NCBI GenBank assembly: GCA_964398055.1
Contig: CAYNLK010000039.1
Location: forward strand, 1-57,699
Length of the DNA: 57,699 nt
Direction: 5' to 3'
Source: CAYNLK01 sp964398055
GTDB lineage: Bacteria; Chloroflexota; Anaerolineae; 4572-78; J111
Shown: one piece after another, positions 33,649 through 41,737 of the stretch
Layout of the letters: each line of letters begins with the position of its first letter
Numbering within the stretch: position 1 is the stretch's first letter
Notes under the pieces: model-generated
Database searches by the model: none
Seen by the model: the letters and a program-made list of their open reading frames with translations, nothing else
What the model was told of the DNA's origin: nothing
Made by a program: the position numbers and the translations under genes

Positions 33649-34392
33649 ATGAGCAGTTTGAGCGATTACGACCGCACCCGCTATCACCGCCAGATGCTCC
33701 TGCCCGACTGGGGCGAGGCCGGCCAGCAGAAGATCAAAGCGGCCCGGGTCTTTATCGCCGGCGCCGGGGGATTAGGCAGCCCGGTGGCTATCTACCTGGC
33801 CGTGGCCGGCGTCGGTGAAATCCGCATTTGCGATTTGGATACCATCGAGCTATCCAACCTGAACCGGCAAATCCTCCATCCCGACGCTCGTCTTGGCCAG
33901 TCCAAAGCCCTGTCGGCGGCAAAAACGCTCGTCGCGCTCAACCCCGCCATCAACATTGTTCCTTTTGCCGAATATCTTGACGAAACCAATCTCGACCGTA
34001 TCGCCGGCCGGCCGGATATCATCGTCGATTGCCTGGACAATTACGAGACCCGTTACCTGCTCAACCGTTACTGTCTGCGCCATCGCATCCCGCTGGTTCA
34101 CGGCGCGATTTGGGGCTGGTCGGGCCAGCTCTCCTTTCTGCAGCCGCCGCAGACGCCCTGCCTGCGCTGCCTTGTACCGGAGCCGCCGCCTAAAGAGACT
34201 TTTCCCGTGGTCGGGGCCACCGCCGGCCTGGTCGGCTTGATGCAGGCGCTGGAAACGCTCAAATATTTGACCGGTCTGGGTGAACTGCTCAAGAATAAGT
34301 TGCTGTTGTTTGACGGCGAAGAGATGTTTTTCGCTGAAGTCAAGGTGGAGCGCAAGCCGGATTGCCCGGATTGCGGCTTTCAACCCAAGTAA
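33649..34392 (+). CDS. ThiF/MoeB/HesA-family E1-like adenylyltransferase
   Basis: 247 residues. ATP-binding FIAGAGGLGSPVAIYLA (GAGGLG 38-43), the arginine finger in LSNLNRQILH (R73), acidic DIIVDCLDNYETRYLLN and two Zn-binding pairs, CLRC and CPDC. It adenylates the C-terminal Gly-Gly of a MoaD/ThiS-like sulfur carrier. Where many MoeB/ThiF enzymes have a Cys before the AG(L/V)xG segment, this reads VVGATAGLVG, so no cysteine. The ATG at 33649 is used; GAGG is about 10 nt upstream. The partner carrier gene is not in the window. Confidence 0.85.
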   Translation: MSSLSDYDRTRYHRQMLLPDWGEAGQQKIKAARVFIAGAGGLGSPVAIYLAVAGVGEIRICDLDTIELSNLNRQILHPDARLGQSKALSAAKTLVALNPAINIVPFAEYLDETNLDRIAGRPDIIVDCLDNYETRYLLNRYCLRHRIPLVHGAIWGWSGQLSFLQPPQTPCLRCLVPEPPPKETFPVVGATAGLVGLMQALETLKYLTGLGELLKNKLLLFDGEEMFFAEVKVERKPDCPDCGFQPK

Positions 34393-34430
34393 CGTCTGTG
34401 GTATACTCTCCGCCAGGATGTTACTAACGT

Positions 34431-37268
34431 ATGAGTCGATATCGCCGCTGCCCCAATCGACAGTTTGAACTTCGCCCCGGCCATTGGCTGCTCTTTTTTA
34501 CTCTGGCCGGTTTTGCGCTGCGGCTGCAACGGCTCAATTTCCAACCTCTCTGGGGCGACGAAGGCTGGAGCTTCTATTTTGCCGGCCAGCCACTGCCCCA
34601 ACTCCTGGCCCTGACCGCCGCCGATATTCACCCGCCGCTTTACTACACCCTTCTCAAAGTCTGGCTTTTCATCATCGGCCCCGGCCCGGAAGAGGCCCGC
34701 TTTCTGTCCGTCATTTTGGGCACGGCCCTGATCCCGGTGGTGGCTGTATTGGGCCAACGCCTCTTCGATAGGCGAGTCGGGGCTACGGCCGCGGCGGTGA
34801 CCGCGCTGATGCCCCTGGCCGTTTACTACTCCCAGGAAGTCCGCATGTATGGCCTGGTCACCTTGCTGGGAGCGATGTCGGTCTATGCCTTTAGCCGAGT
34901 TACCCAACCTTGCCAGCTTTCAAAAGTCTCGTCGCGTACCCCGGCCAAATGGTCTTTTCTCTACATCGTATCAACCACTGCCGCCCTGTATACCATGTAC
35001 TACGCCATTTTCATCCCGCTCCTGCAACTGCTGTATTTATTGGTGATCTATTTCCAACAGAAAGATCACCGGGCGCGGCGCCCAATTGGGTTAGTCTTCA
35101 CCTTATTCATTTATGTAGGACTGCTCTACCTGCCCTGGGTTATCTACGCCGGACCGCGGCTGGTCAGCTACGTGCAGAACAAGCGGGTCGTGGAAGGCTA
35201 CCTGCCCTACAACTTAATCCACTTTTTGGGCGACCACGTGGTGGCCTTCAGCCTGGGCCATTTACCCGCGCCGTTGCAGGGGTATGTTTGGGCGGCTCTG
35301 CCGTTTGCGCTGGTTGCTGCGCTTGGCTTTGTGGCCGGGTTATTGCGCCGCCGGACCTCCCTCTCTCTCTATTTATACCTGCTCTTGCCGCTGTTGGCCG
35401 GCTATCTGATCAATCAGATTTTCCCCTTTACCCCACCTTATTACGAGCGGACGCTGCTGTTGGCTGCCCCGGCTTATTGGCTCTTGATCGCCGCCGGCCT
35501 CATCTGGTTGTGGGATCGACAATATTTGCTGGTTGGTACGGTCGTTCTGGCGATGTTGCTGGTTGTCGCCGTCAGTTTGCTGAGTTTTTTCAGCCTGACC
35601 CGCTATCCTCACCAGGATTACCGTCCCCTGCTGGCCGACATCGCCGCCCGGGCTACCCCGGCAGATACCCTGCTGGCCAGCTACCAGTGGCAGCTTGGCT
35701 TTTACCTGGCCTATCTGCCGTCGCCCCGGCCAACATTTTTTGTCGTGCCTGGCTGGGGTGAGGGTTGGGCCGGTGAGGCCGGCCAGCCTCGCCGGCAAAA
35801 CGACCTGGCCGGTATTCTGGCTCGCTCGCCCCGGCTCTGGTTTCCGGCTCACCAGGCCCTCGGCCACCAGTGGGAGGATGAAACCGAGGTCGATATCGCT
35901 AACCTGGGTTACCCGGCCCGGCTGGAGTGGTATAGCCCCGAAACCAAATTGACCCTGGCCGGGGGCGCGGCCACGCTGGCTGACGCGGCGGCGGCAAATT
36001 TTGGCAACCTGTTGCGGTTGACCGAGGCCAGGGTTGGCCAGGCTCAATACCAGGCCGGCCGCGACATTGTGCCGGTCGAGCTGACCTGGCAAAAAGAGCA
36101 GCACTTGGGCAGCGACCACCGGGTCAGCCTGCGGCTGGTTGATGGGGCGGGCCGGACCTGGGCCAGCCGTGATAGTCACCCCCGGGCCGGCCAGGCTTTC
36201 TTTACCGACCTGGCCAACGGCGAAATTCTGGCCGACCGGCACGGTCTGCTTATTTCGGCCGGCACTCCGCCGGGCCGCTACCGGCTGCTGCTGAGCGTGC
36301 GCCGGGTTCACGATGCCCGGCCGTTGGATTTGCTGGACTCCGCCGGGCAGCCACAGGGCGCCGAGCTGCAACTGGCCGAGGTCGAGGTCACCGTGCCTGA
36401 TCCGCCGGTGGGGCTGGCCGCCTTGCCGGTTCAATATGAAACCAACACCCCCTTCGGGCAAGCGGTCCGGCTGGTGGGCTACAGTTTGGGCGACGGCCCC
36501 TTCAAAGCCGGCGAATCGCTGCCCCTGAGCTTGTTCTGGGCAAGCCTGGTCGATCAGCCAGGCCCGTTGACCGTCTTCGTTGAACTGCGCGATTCGGTAG
36601 GCCAACAAGTCGTCTGGCATGAGCAGCCGCCTATCTGGCCTGGCCCCAACTGGCGGCGCGGCGACACGCTGCGCGATCCCCACGACGTGCGGCTGCCGCC
36701 GCTGCTCCCGCCCGGTCAATATGAGCTGGCCATCGGGCTGCTGGATTCTACGGGAATCCGGCTCCCGGCCGGCCAGGACGATGAGGTCCGGCTCACTGCG
36801 GTAACCACGATTGACCGGCCGCACACCTTTGCGCCGCCCTCGCCTCAAATTCCGCTGGCGGCCAACTTTGGCGACCGGGCCAGGTTGGTCGGCCTGGATT
36901 TGCCGCAAACGCGGGTCAAAGCCGGCGAGTCGCTGCCCCTGACCCTGCACTGGCAGGCCAGCGCTACCTTTGATAAAAACTGGACGGTCTTTGTCCATCT
37001 CATTGACGGCGACGGGCGGCTTGTTACTCAGCAAGATCAAACGCCGGGCGACGGCCAATTCCCCACCCGTGGCTGGCTGCCCGGTGAATACCTGGCCGAC
37101 CCTTACACGCTCCACATTCCGGCGGATACTCCCGCCGGTCATCAGGCTTACCGGCTGGAGGTTGGGCTGTACGACCCGAATGATTTTAGCCGGTTGCCCC
37201 GGCTGGAAGCTGGCCAGATTGCCGGTGATCACCTGATCCTGGAAAGTTGGCCGATTACCGTAGAGTAA
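34431..37268 (+). CDS. GT39-type membrane glycosyltransferase with C-terminal repeats
   Basis: 945 residues. The first 420 residues are a multi-helix membrane domain of the PMT/ArnT (GT-C, family 39-like) fold: the catalytic Asp-Glu in PLWGDEGWSFYF and the loop ADIHPPLYYTLLKVW, then YYSQEVRMYG. Residues about 520-945 form three related beta-sandwich repeats, each with a run like VKAGESLPLTLHW and a closing PPGQYELAIGLLDS-type strand. It transfers a sugar from a lipid carrier outside the membrane. Acceptor unknown; the repeats may bind it. Confidence 0.85.
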   Translation: MSRYRRCPNRQFELRPGHWLLFFTLAGFALRLQRLNFQPLWGDEGWSFYFAGQPLPQLLALTAADIHPPLYYTLLKVWLFIIGPGPEEARFLSVILGTALIPVVAVLGQRLFDRRVGATAAAVTALMPLAVYYSQEVRMYGLVTLLGAMSVYAFSRVTQPCQLSKVSSRTPAKWSFLYIVSTTAALYTMYYAIFIPLLQLLYLLVIYFQQKDHRARRPIGLVFTLFIYVGLLYLPWVIYAGPRLVSYVQNKRVVEGYLPYNLIHFLGDHVVAFSLGHLPAPLQGYVWAALPFALVAALGFVAGLLRRRTSLSLYLYLLLPLLAGYLINQIFPFTPPYYERTLLLAAPAYWLLIAAGLIWLWDRQYLLVGTVVLAMLLVVAVSLLSFFSLTRYPHQDYRPLLADIAARATPADTLLASYQWQLGFYLAYLPSPRPTFFVVPGWGEGWAGEAGQPRRQNDLAGILARSPRLWFPAHQALGHQWEDETEVDIANLGYPARLEWYSPETKLTLAGGAATLADAAAANFGNLLRLTEARVGQAQYQAGRDIVPVELTWQKEQHLGSDHRVSLRLVDGAGRTWASRDSHPRAGQAFFTDLANGEILADRHGLLISAGTPPGRYRLLLSVRRVHDARPLDLLDSAGQPQGAELQLAEVEVTVPDPPVGLAALPVQYETNTPFGQAVRLVGYSLGDGPFKAGESLPLSLFWASLVDQPGPLTVFVELRDSVGQQVVWHEQPPIWPGPNWRRGDTLRDPHDVRLPPLLPPGQYELAIGLLDSTGIRLPAGQDDEVRLTAVTTIDRPHTFAPPSPQIPLAANFGDRARLVGLDLPQTRVKAGESLPLTLHWQASATFDKNWTVFVHLIDGDGRLVTQQDQTPGDGQFPTRGWLPGEYLADPYTLHIPADTPAGHQAYRLEVGLYDPNDFSRLPRLEAGQIAGDHLILESWPITVE

Positions 37269-37299
37269 CCTATAATCAATTTTCCAGAAGGGAGCTGCT

Positions 37300-37950
37300 A
37301 TGGACCGAACCAACGAGATGTGGTTGGCCGAATTGCAGGACGGCCATCCCCACCAGGCCCAGGCCCTGGCGGAGTTGCGTCATTTTCTCCAGCGCGGGGT
37401 GCTGGCTTATCTGCGCTCTCGCAGCGACCTGAATTACCTGGCCGAGTTGGAATTGCAGCAAATGAGCGAGGATTTTGTACAGGAGGCGCTGCTCAAAATT
37501 CAGGCCAACCTGGCCAGCTTTCAAGGTCGGAGCAAATTTACCACCTGGGCGGCTAAAATTGCCGGTAACCTGGCCATTAGTGAACTTCGCCGGGCCAGGT
37601 GGCGTGACCTCTCCTTAGACGCCATCACTGAAGCCGGGGCATCGCTCCAAGAAATCCTGGCTACTGACTCCGGCCAGGTGGGCCAACCCGAGACGGCCAG
37701 TGAACGTCAGTTGGTTTGGGCGACTATTGTCGATGTGATCAATAATGATCTAACCGACCGCCAACGGCAGGTGTTGGCGGCTGTTCAGTTCAACAATATC
37801 CCCATGCCCGAAGTGGCTCGCCTGCTGGAAACCAATGTCAACAATATCTACAAAATAATGCACGACGCTCGTTTGAAGTTGAAAAAACGGTTGCAAGTCC
37901 TCGATCTAGAGCCGCAATATGTCCTCAACCTGTTTAGCGAAGCGGGGTAA
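37300..37950 (+). CDS. ECF-type RNA polymerase sigma factor
   Basis: 216 residues. Region 2 covers about 30-105, with MSEDFVQEALLKIQ and SKFTTWAAKIAGNLAI. Region 4 covers about 148-205, with LTDRQRQVLAAV and MPEVARLLETNVNNIYKIMH. It lacks regions 1 and 3. GGGAG lies 5 nt before the ATG. The next gene encodes a small HC2-type zinc-finger protein that would be its anti-sigma factor. A separate ECF transcription unit with its own terminator. Confidence 0.9.
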   Translation: MDRTNEMWLAELQDGHPHQAQALAELRHFLQRGVLAYLRSRSDLNYLAELELQQMSEDFVQEALLKIQANLASFQGRSKFTTWAAKIAGNLAISELRRARWRDLSLDAITEAGASLQEILATDSGQVGQPETASERQLVWATIVDVINNDLTDRQRQVLAAVQFNNIPMPEVARLLETNVNNIYKIMHDARLKLKKRLQVLDLEPQYVLNLFSEAG

Positions 37951-38008
37951 GAAAGGGCTTGTTTCAAACGTCTAGGATGAAAAGCAGAGAAAAAGTGGAG
38001 CACCGCCA

Positions 38009-38266
38009 ATGAGCCAAAAATTGTGGCAGTCATTACTGCAAACGGCCCTGACCACCGCAGAATGTGAGATTAGCTGCCTGGAGTGTTTCGATCTGCTGGA
38101 TCAATATGCCGATCTCATCATCGCCGGCGCCGACCCTGCTGAGATCATGCCCGCGGTGAGGCAGCACCTCAACCATTGCCCCACCTGTACCGACGAGTTC
38201 GAGACCTTGATGTTCATGCTGCAAGCAGCGGTCAAAAGCCAGCAATCGCCAGCCATTACCTCATAA
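38009..38266 (+). CDS. Small zinc-finger (zf-HC2-like) anti-sigma factor
   Basis: 85 residues. The C-terminal half has RQHLNHCPTCTDEFETL, the H-x3-C-x2-C zinc motif of ZAS-type anti-sigma domains. An extra pair CEISCLEC lies in the first half. There is no membrane helix, so it would be a soluble redox- or metal-responsive anti-sigma factor for the sigma factor 58 bp upstream. GGAG lies 8 nt before the ATG. Confidence 0.8.
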   Translation: MSQKLWQSLLQTALTTAECEISCLECFDLLDQYADLIIAGADPAEIMPAVRQHLNHCPTCTDEFETLMFMLQAAVKSQQSPAITS

Positions 38267-38270
38267 AACA

Positions 38271-38300
38271 AAAGGAGCGCCAACCGGCGCTCCTTTTTTA
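38271..38300 (+). terminator. Rho-independent terminator
   Basis: Nine-bp perfect stem AGGAGCGCC / GGCGCTCCT with an AACC loop, followed by TTTTTTA, just past the anti-sigma stop codon. Confidence 0.92.
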
Positions 38301-38492
38301 ATCGTTACCTTGTGACTGTTTCATCTGCGACGCAACAGAAGTTTGCAAAAAAATTGCTGGTTTGCCCCGGTGATGGTCGTTCCATCCGATCAGGGCGCCC
38401 CAGCCGAACTACTGGCAGAGATTATACAACACGGTTCTGGAAATTGCAACCCTATTTTTTGGGTATCATTTTTAGGCCTGCCTCAGATTTTA

Positions 38493-38633
38493 GAGGCTGT
38501 CTAAGAATTGGTAAAATCTCGGTTCGAGGAGGGTAAAATCCACGAAGGACACAAAGAAACACGAAGTTTTTAGCCTTTTTCTTAGTGCTCCTTCGTGTTC
38601 TTCGTGGTTAATAAAGAATTTTTAGACACCCTC
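38493..38633. mobile_element. 141-bp MITE-like element with CACGAAG internal stem
   Basis: Terminal inverted repeats GAGGCTGTCTAAGAATT (38493-38509) and the inverse of GAGGGTGTCTAAAAATT (38617-38633) differ at 2 of 17 positions. A TTA flanks both ends. The inside has an inverted pair CCACGAAGGACAC / GTTCTTCGTGG-type stem. Ends like these fit a non-autonomous IS derivative. It fills the middle of the 543-bp gap between the anti-sigma and SRPBCC genes. The part before it (38301-38492) shows nothing. Confidence 0.65.
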
Positions 38634-38635
38634 TT

Positions 38636-38696
38636 AGGTGACCGGCACTTACACCACTATTGCCAAACCAAAATTCGTTGTAAGAGCCGGTCACCT
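38636..38696. repeat. 17-bp-stem hairpin with AGGTGACCGGC ends
   Basis: AGGTGACCGGC (38636-38646) and CTTACA (38648-38653) pair with TGTAAG (38679-38684) and GCCGGTCACCT (38686-38696), with a single A-A mismatch between them. It directly follows the MITE-like element and shares its right arm with the interspersed 40-bp repeat. Confidence 0.75.
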
Positions 38697-38725
38697 TATC
38701 TTTCTAAAATTTGGGACGCACCCTA
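38686..38725 (-). repeat. Interspersed 40-bp repeat, copy 2
   Basis: Reverse complement matches 29161-29200 at 32 of 40 positions. The right arm of the hairpin at 38636-38696 forms its AAGGTGACCGGC end. A shorter GTGACCGGCACTT copy sits near 21478. Confidence 0.6.
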
Positions 38726-38809
38726 TCATTTTTGACGGCTGGCAGAGAAACTCGATTCATAGTAAAATGGCTGGCATGATTTCTTAGCCGGTCAGATCAG
38801 GAGCTAAAG

Positions 38810-39286
38810 ATGCCTCACATTGAAGAACAGCTTGAAATTGCCGCGGCCCGGGCCGATGTTTTTCGCTTTTGTCACGATATTACCGCTTGGCCTGATTGGC
38901 ATGACCAGATTGTCTCCGCCGAACTGCTGACCCCGCCGCCGCTCCGCTCCGGCTCGCTGCTCCGGATCGACGAGGAGGTCGGTGGGACGGTCTTTAGCTG
39001 GGATGCCGAGTATATCAGTTTCCAGATGCCCACCGGTTCAAGGTTGAAAGTCATCGATGCGGCCCGCAGCAGCCCCTTCCGTGTTGGCAGTGAACTTAGC
39101 TGGAAGTTTGAGCCGGCCGGCAGCGGCACCCTCTTTAGCTGGCGGTGGGATTACCAGCCCTACGGCTTTTGGGCCAGCCTGGCCGACAAGTTCGGTCGCC
39201 GTGCCGCCACCCAGCGGGCCATCAAACGGAGCCTGGTTAAACTCAAGGAACTGATCGAGTCAGGCCGGCGGGCGCGCCTGAACTAA
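38810..39286 (+). CDS. SRPBCC-family (START-like) protein
   Basis: 158 residues. Polyketide cyclase/dehydrase-like fold: EEQLEIAAARADVFRFCHDI at the start, WPDWHDQIVSAELL, and a C-terminal helix with VKLKELIES. SRPBCC proteins bind hydrophobic ligands in a deep cavity. The ligand is unknown. GGAG lies 6 nt before the ATG. Followed 84 bp later by the Trm112-like gene. Confidence 0.85.
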   Translation: MPHIEEQLEIAAARADVFRFCHDITAWPDWHDQIVSAELLTPPPLRSGSLLRIDEEVGGTVFSWDAEYISFQMPTGSRLKVIDAARSSPFRVGSELSWKFEPAGSGTLFSWRWDYQPYGFWASLADKFGRRAATQRAIKRSLVKLKELIESGRRARLN

Positions 39287-39370
39287 AGCAAATTGCGACC
39301 GGCTTTTGGTTTCCGGCCTGATTGCGACTATACTAATTTGAACTACATTTCTTGCTGAGGAGAACTGGTA

Positions 39371-39625
39371 ATGGCTGTAGCCCAAGATCTTCTGGAAATT
39401 CTGCGCTGTCCCTATTGCGTTAGTGGTGAAACCCGCAAACCGGGCGATGATCCCGGTCGTCTGGAACTGGTGCGCGATGGCGCCTGGCTGGTCTGCCAGG
39501 AGCCGGATTGCGGCCGCAAATATCCGATCAAAGAAGATATCCCGGTGATGCTCATCGATGAGGGCGATAAATGGATCAACACCGCCGTAGCCGATTTACC
39601 CGAACCCGGTAAATTGGTCGAATAG
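39371..39625 (+). CDS. Trm112/UPF0434-family small zinc-binding protein
   Basis: 84 residues. Opens DLLEILRCPYC and later has VCQEPDCGRKYPIKEDIPVM, which is the standard Trm112 pattern of a C-x2-C pair, a second Cys pair and the PI.DDIPVML motif. Members act as partner subunits of methyltransferases or as stand-alone small proteins. GAGGAG lies 8 nt before the ATG. Only 24 bp from the peptidase MA gene, so they are probably cotranscribed. Confidence 0.85.
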   Translation: MAVAQDLLEILRCPYCVSGETRKPGDDPGRLELVRDGAWLVCQEPDCGRKYPIKEDIPVMLIDEGDKWINTAVADLPEPGKLVE

Positions 39626-39649
39626 CATCCTAATCTGTGGGGGGTATTG

Positions 39650-41050
39650 ATGAAACGAATGCTTCAAAAATTAACCGTTAGCCTGCTTATCTTGACCCTG
39701 ATGGGGCCGTTACTACTGCCTTCAACGGGGGCGACCGGGCAAGAGGCTATTGGCGTCACGGCGCAAGCGGTTGACTACGATTTCCGTGACCATCTCACTT
39801 TCACCGCGACTATCGAGAGCGCCGAAGAAATCGCCGCAGTCGAGCTGCTTTATCGGATTGCCGGCCGTCCGGCCACCTCGCGCAATAAGGCCGATTTGAC
39901 GCCAGGGTCGCCGGTTTCGACGGTATCGGCCGAGTTCAAACTAGACCAGACCAAGCCGGAAAATTACTTTCCGCCGGGTACGGAACTGGAATATTGGTGG
40001 CGAATTACTGCTGCCGACGGGAATGAGCTAAGAACCGACCGGCAAACGCTGCTCTACCTGGATAACCGGTACGATTGGCAAACGCTGGAAAATGAACGGC
40101 TGGCGCTCTATTGGTACGAGGGCGGCAACCGCTTTGGCCAGGCCCTCTTTGACCGGGCCAACAAAGCCCTGGATACGCTGGCCACAGATTTTGGTGTTGT
40201 CCTGGCAGATCCGATCAAGATTTTTATTTATGCCAGTCATCGCGACCTGTTGGGGGCTATCTCAACCAGCTCCCAGGAGTGGACCGGCGGCCAGGCCTTC
40301 CCCAATTATGGGGTCGTTCTCATCGGGGTTGCTCCCAGCCAGCTCAATTGGGGATTGGATGCGACTACCCACGAAATCTCCCATCTGGTCATCCACCAGG
40401 CCACCGATAACCCCTACGGTGACCTGCCCCGCTGGTTAGATGAAGGCATTGCCGTTTATAATGAAAATCGAGAAGAGTTGGATGAGGATTTCCGGGCCGT
40501 TTTTGAAGGGGCCGTCAGAAATAACCAACTGCTGACGCTGCGCACTCTGTCCAGCCCTTTTCCGGCCGACCCAATGCTGGCTAACCTGGCCTACGGCCAG
40601 AGCGGCGCGGTGGTCAAATTTATCATTGATACCTACGGCCCCGAAGCTATGGCCCACCTGCTGGAAATCTTTGCCGAAGGGGCCATTTATGATCAGGCGT
40701 TGCAAGAGGCCCTGGGCGTCGATACCGACGGGCTGGATAACGCCTTCCGGGCCAGCCTGGGACTGCCGCCTTTGCCCGGTACTGAAGTTGAAGCTCCGGC
40801 TGCGGCTGAACCGAACAATACCGCTGAACAGGCCGACTCTCCGGCCCAAGTCGAAGAAGCTGCCGGCGTTGAACCTGAATCGGCGGCCGCGCCCGCAGCC
40901 GATACCTCGGCGGCTGTAGCCCCGGCCGAACCTGAACCCGAAACAGCCCCAGCCAATACCGGCGGTAGCTCGCTGGCGTTACCCTGCCTGGCCGGACTTG
41001 TGCCGCTATTGGTTGTCGGCTGGTGGTCTGTGGTCAGAAAACGGGCCTAA
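39650..41050 (+). CDS. Peptidase MA-family (gluzincin) surface protein
   Basis: 466 residues. N-terminal signal sequence (about 1-34). A beta-rich region (35-150) is followed by a metallopeptidase domain with TTHEISHLVIH (HEISH 241-245) and the third ligand in PRWLDEGIAVYNE. An Ala/Pro/Glu-rich linker (about 380-440) and a C-terminal helix LPCLAGLVPLLVVGWW then VVRKRA form a membrane anchor. It would face outside. The ATG at 39650 has a GGGG tract just upstream. Its stop overlaps the stop of the convergent pcm gene. Confidence 0.88.
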   Translation: MKRMLQKLTVSLLILTLMGPLLLPSTGATGQEAIGVTAQAVDYDFRDHLTFTATIESAEEIAAVELLYRIAGRPATSRNKADLTPGSPVSTVSAEFKLDQTKPENYFPPGTELEYWWRITAADGNELRTDRQTLLYLDNRYDWQTLENERLALYWYEGGNRFGQALFDRANKALDTLATDFGVVLADPIKIFIYASHRDLLGAISTSSQEWTGGQAFPNYGVVLIGVAPSQLNWGLDATTHEISHLVIHQATDNPYGDLPRWLDEGIAVYNENREELDEDFRAVFEGAVRNNQLLTLRTLSSPFPADPMLANLAYGQSGAVVKFIIDTYGPEAMAHLLEIFAEGAIYDQALQEALGVDTDGLDNAFRASLGLPPLPGTEVEAPAAAEPNNTAEQADSPAQVEEAAGVEPESAAAPAADTSAAVAPAEPEPETAPANTGGSSLALPCLAGLVPLLVVGWWSVVRKRA

Positions 41051-41724
41051 TCGTAATACTCTGCTTCAGACCAGCCGTGCTCCCCGATGAGCGGTACAAA
41101 CGCCACCGGAGCTAACTTCTCCTCGATGAATGTTTCTCCCTGCCGCTGCAACCGGACCAACTCCTGCTGCCAGCGGGGTCCAATCGGGATGACCAGCCTG
41201 GCCCCCTCTTTCAGTTGAATGGTTAACGGCGCCGGCACCTCCGGCGCGGCGGCTGTGACGATAATGCCGTCATACGGCCCGTGCTCCGGCCAGCCGTAGC
41301 CCCCATCGCTCACTTTGACCTCGACGTTGGTGATGCCAAGCTGGGCCAGGCAATTTCGCGCTTTCTCGGCCAGGGGTTTGATGCGCTCGACCGTGTAAAC
41401 TTTGGCGGCCAGTTGGCTCAGAATCGCCGCCTGATACCCTGAACCGGTGCCGATTTCTAAGACCACGGCCCGGCCATCTGCGGGTAGTTGGAGCGCCTGG
41501 GTCATGTAGGCCACGATGTAGGGCTGAGAAATGGTCTGGTCATAGCCGATGGGTAGGGGGCCGTCCCGGTAGGCCGAGTCCCACAGCTCCTCGGCCACAA
41601 ACAGGTGGCGCGGGATCGTGCGCATCGCCTCCAACACCCGCGGATCCGTGATGTAACGGGCCTCCAGTTGTTTCTTCACCATCGTGGCCCGGGCCTGGGC
41701 CAGCTCAGCCTCATCACGAGACAT
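41047..41724 (-). CDS. pcm: Protein-L-isoaspartate O-methyltransferase
   Basis: 225 residues, usual for Pcm. Repairs isoaspartyl residues in damaged proteins using SAM. Motifs are PIGYDQTISQPYIVAYMTQAL, the SAM loop VLEIGTGSGYQAAILSQLA, YTVERIKPLAEKA and YDGIIVTAAAPEVP. The protein fits the family throughout. It lies 13 bp downstream of the FHA gene, so the two share a transcript, and is convergent with the peptidase MA gene (stops overlap). Confidence 0.94.
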   Translation of the reverse strand: MSRDEAELAQARATMVKKQLEARYITDPRVLEAMRTIPRHLFVAEELWDSAYRDGPLPIGYDQTISQPYIVAYMTQALQLPADGRAVVLEIGTGSGYQAAILSQLAAKVYTVERIKPLAEKARNCLAQLGITNVEVKVSDGGYGWPEHGPYDGIIVTAAAPEVPAPLTIQLKEGARLVIPIGPRWQQELVRLQRQGETFIEEKLAPVAFVPLIGEHGWSEAEYYD

Positions 41725-41737
41725 AGCCGTTCCTCTA

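Noticed and set aside
35373..37313. 646-codon minus-strand frame opposite the GT39 gene
   Set aside because: Very long but Gln/Arg/Gly-rich with no domain; the plus strand has catalytic motifs and membrane helices. Long antisense frames arise from GC-biased third positions.
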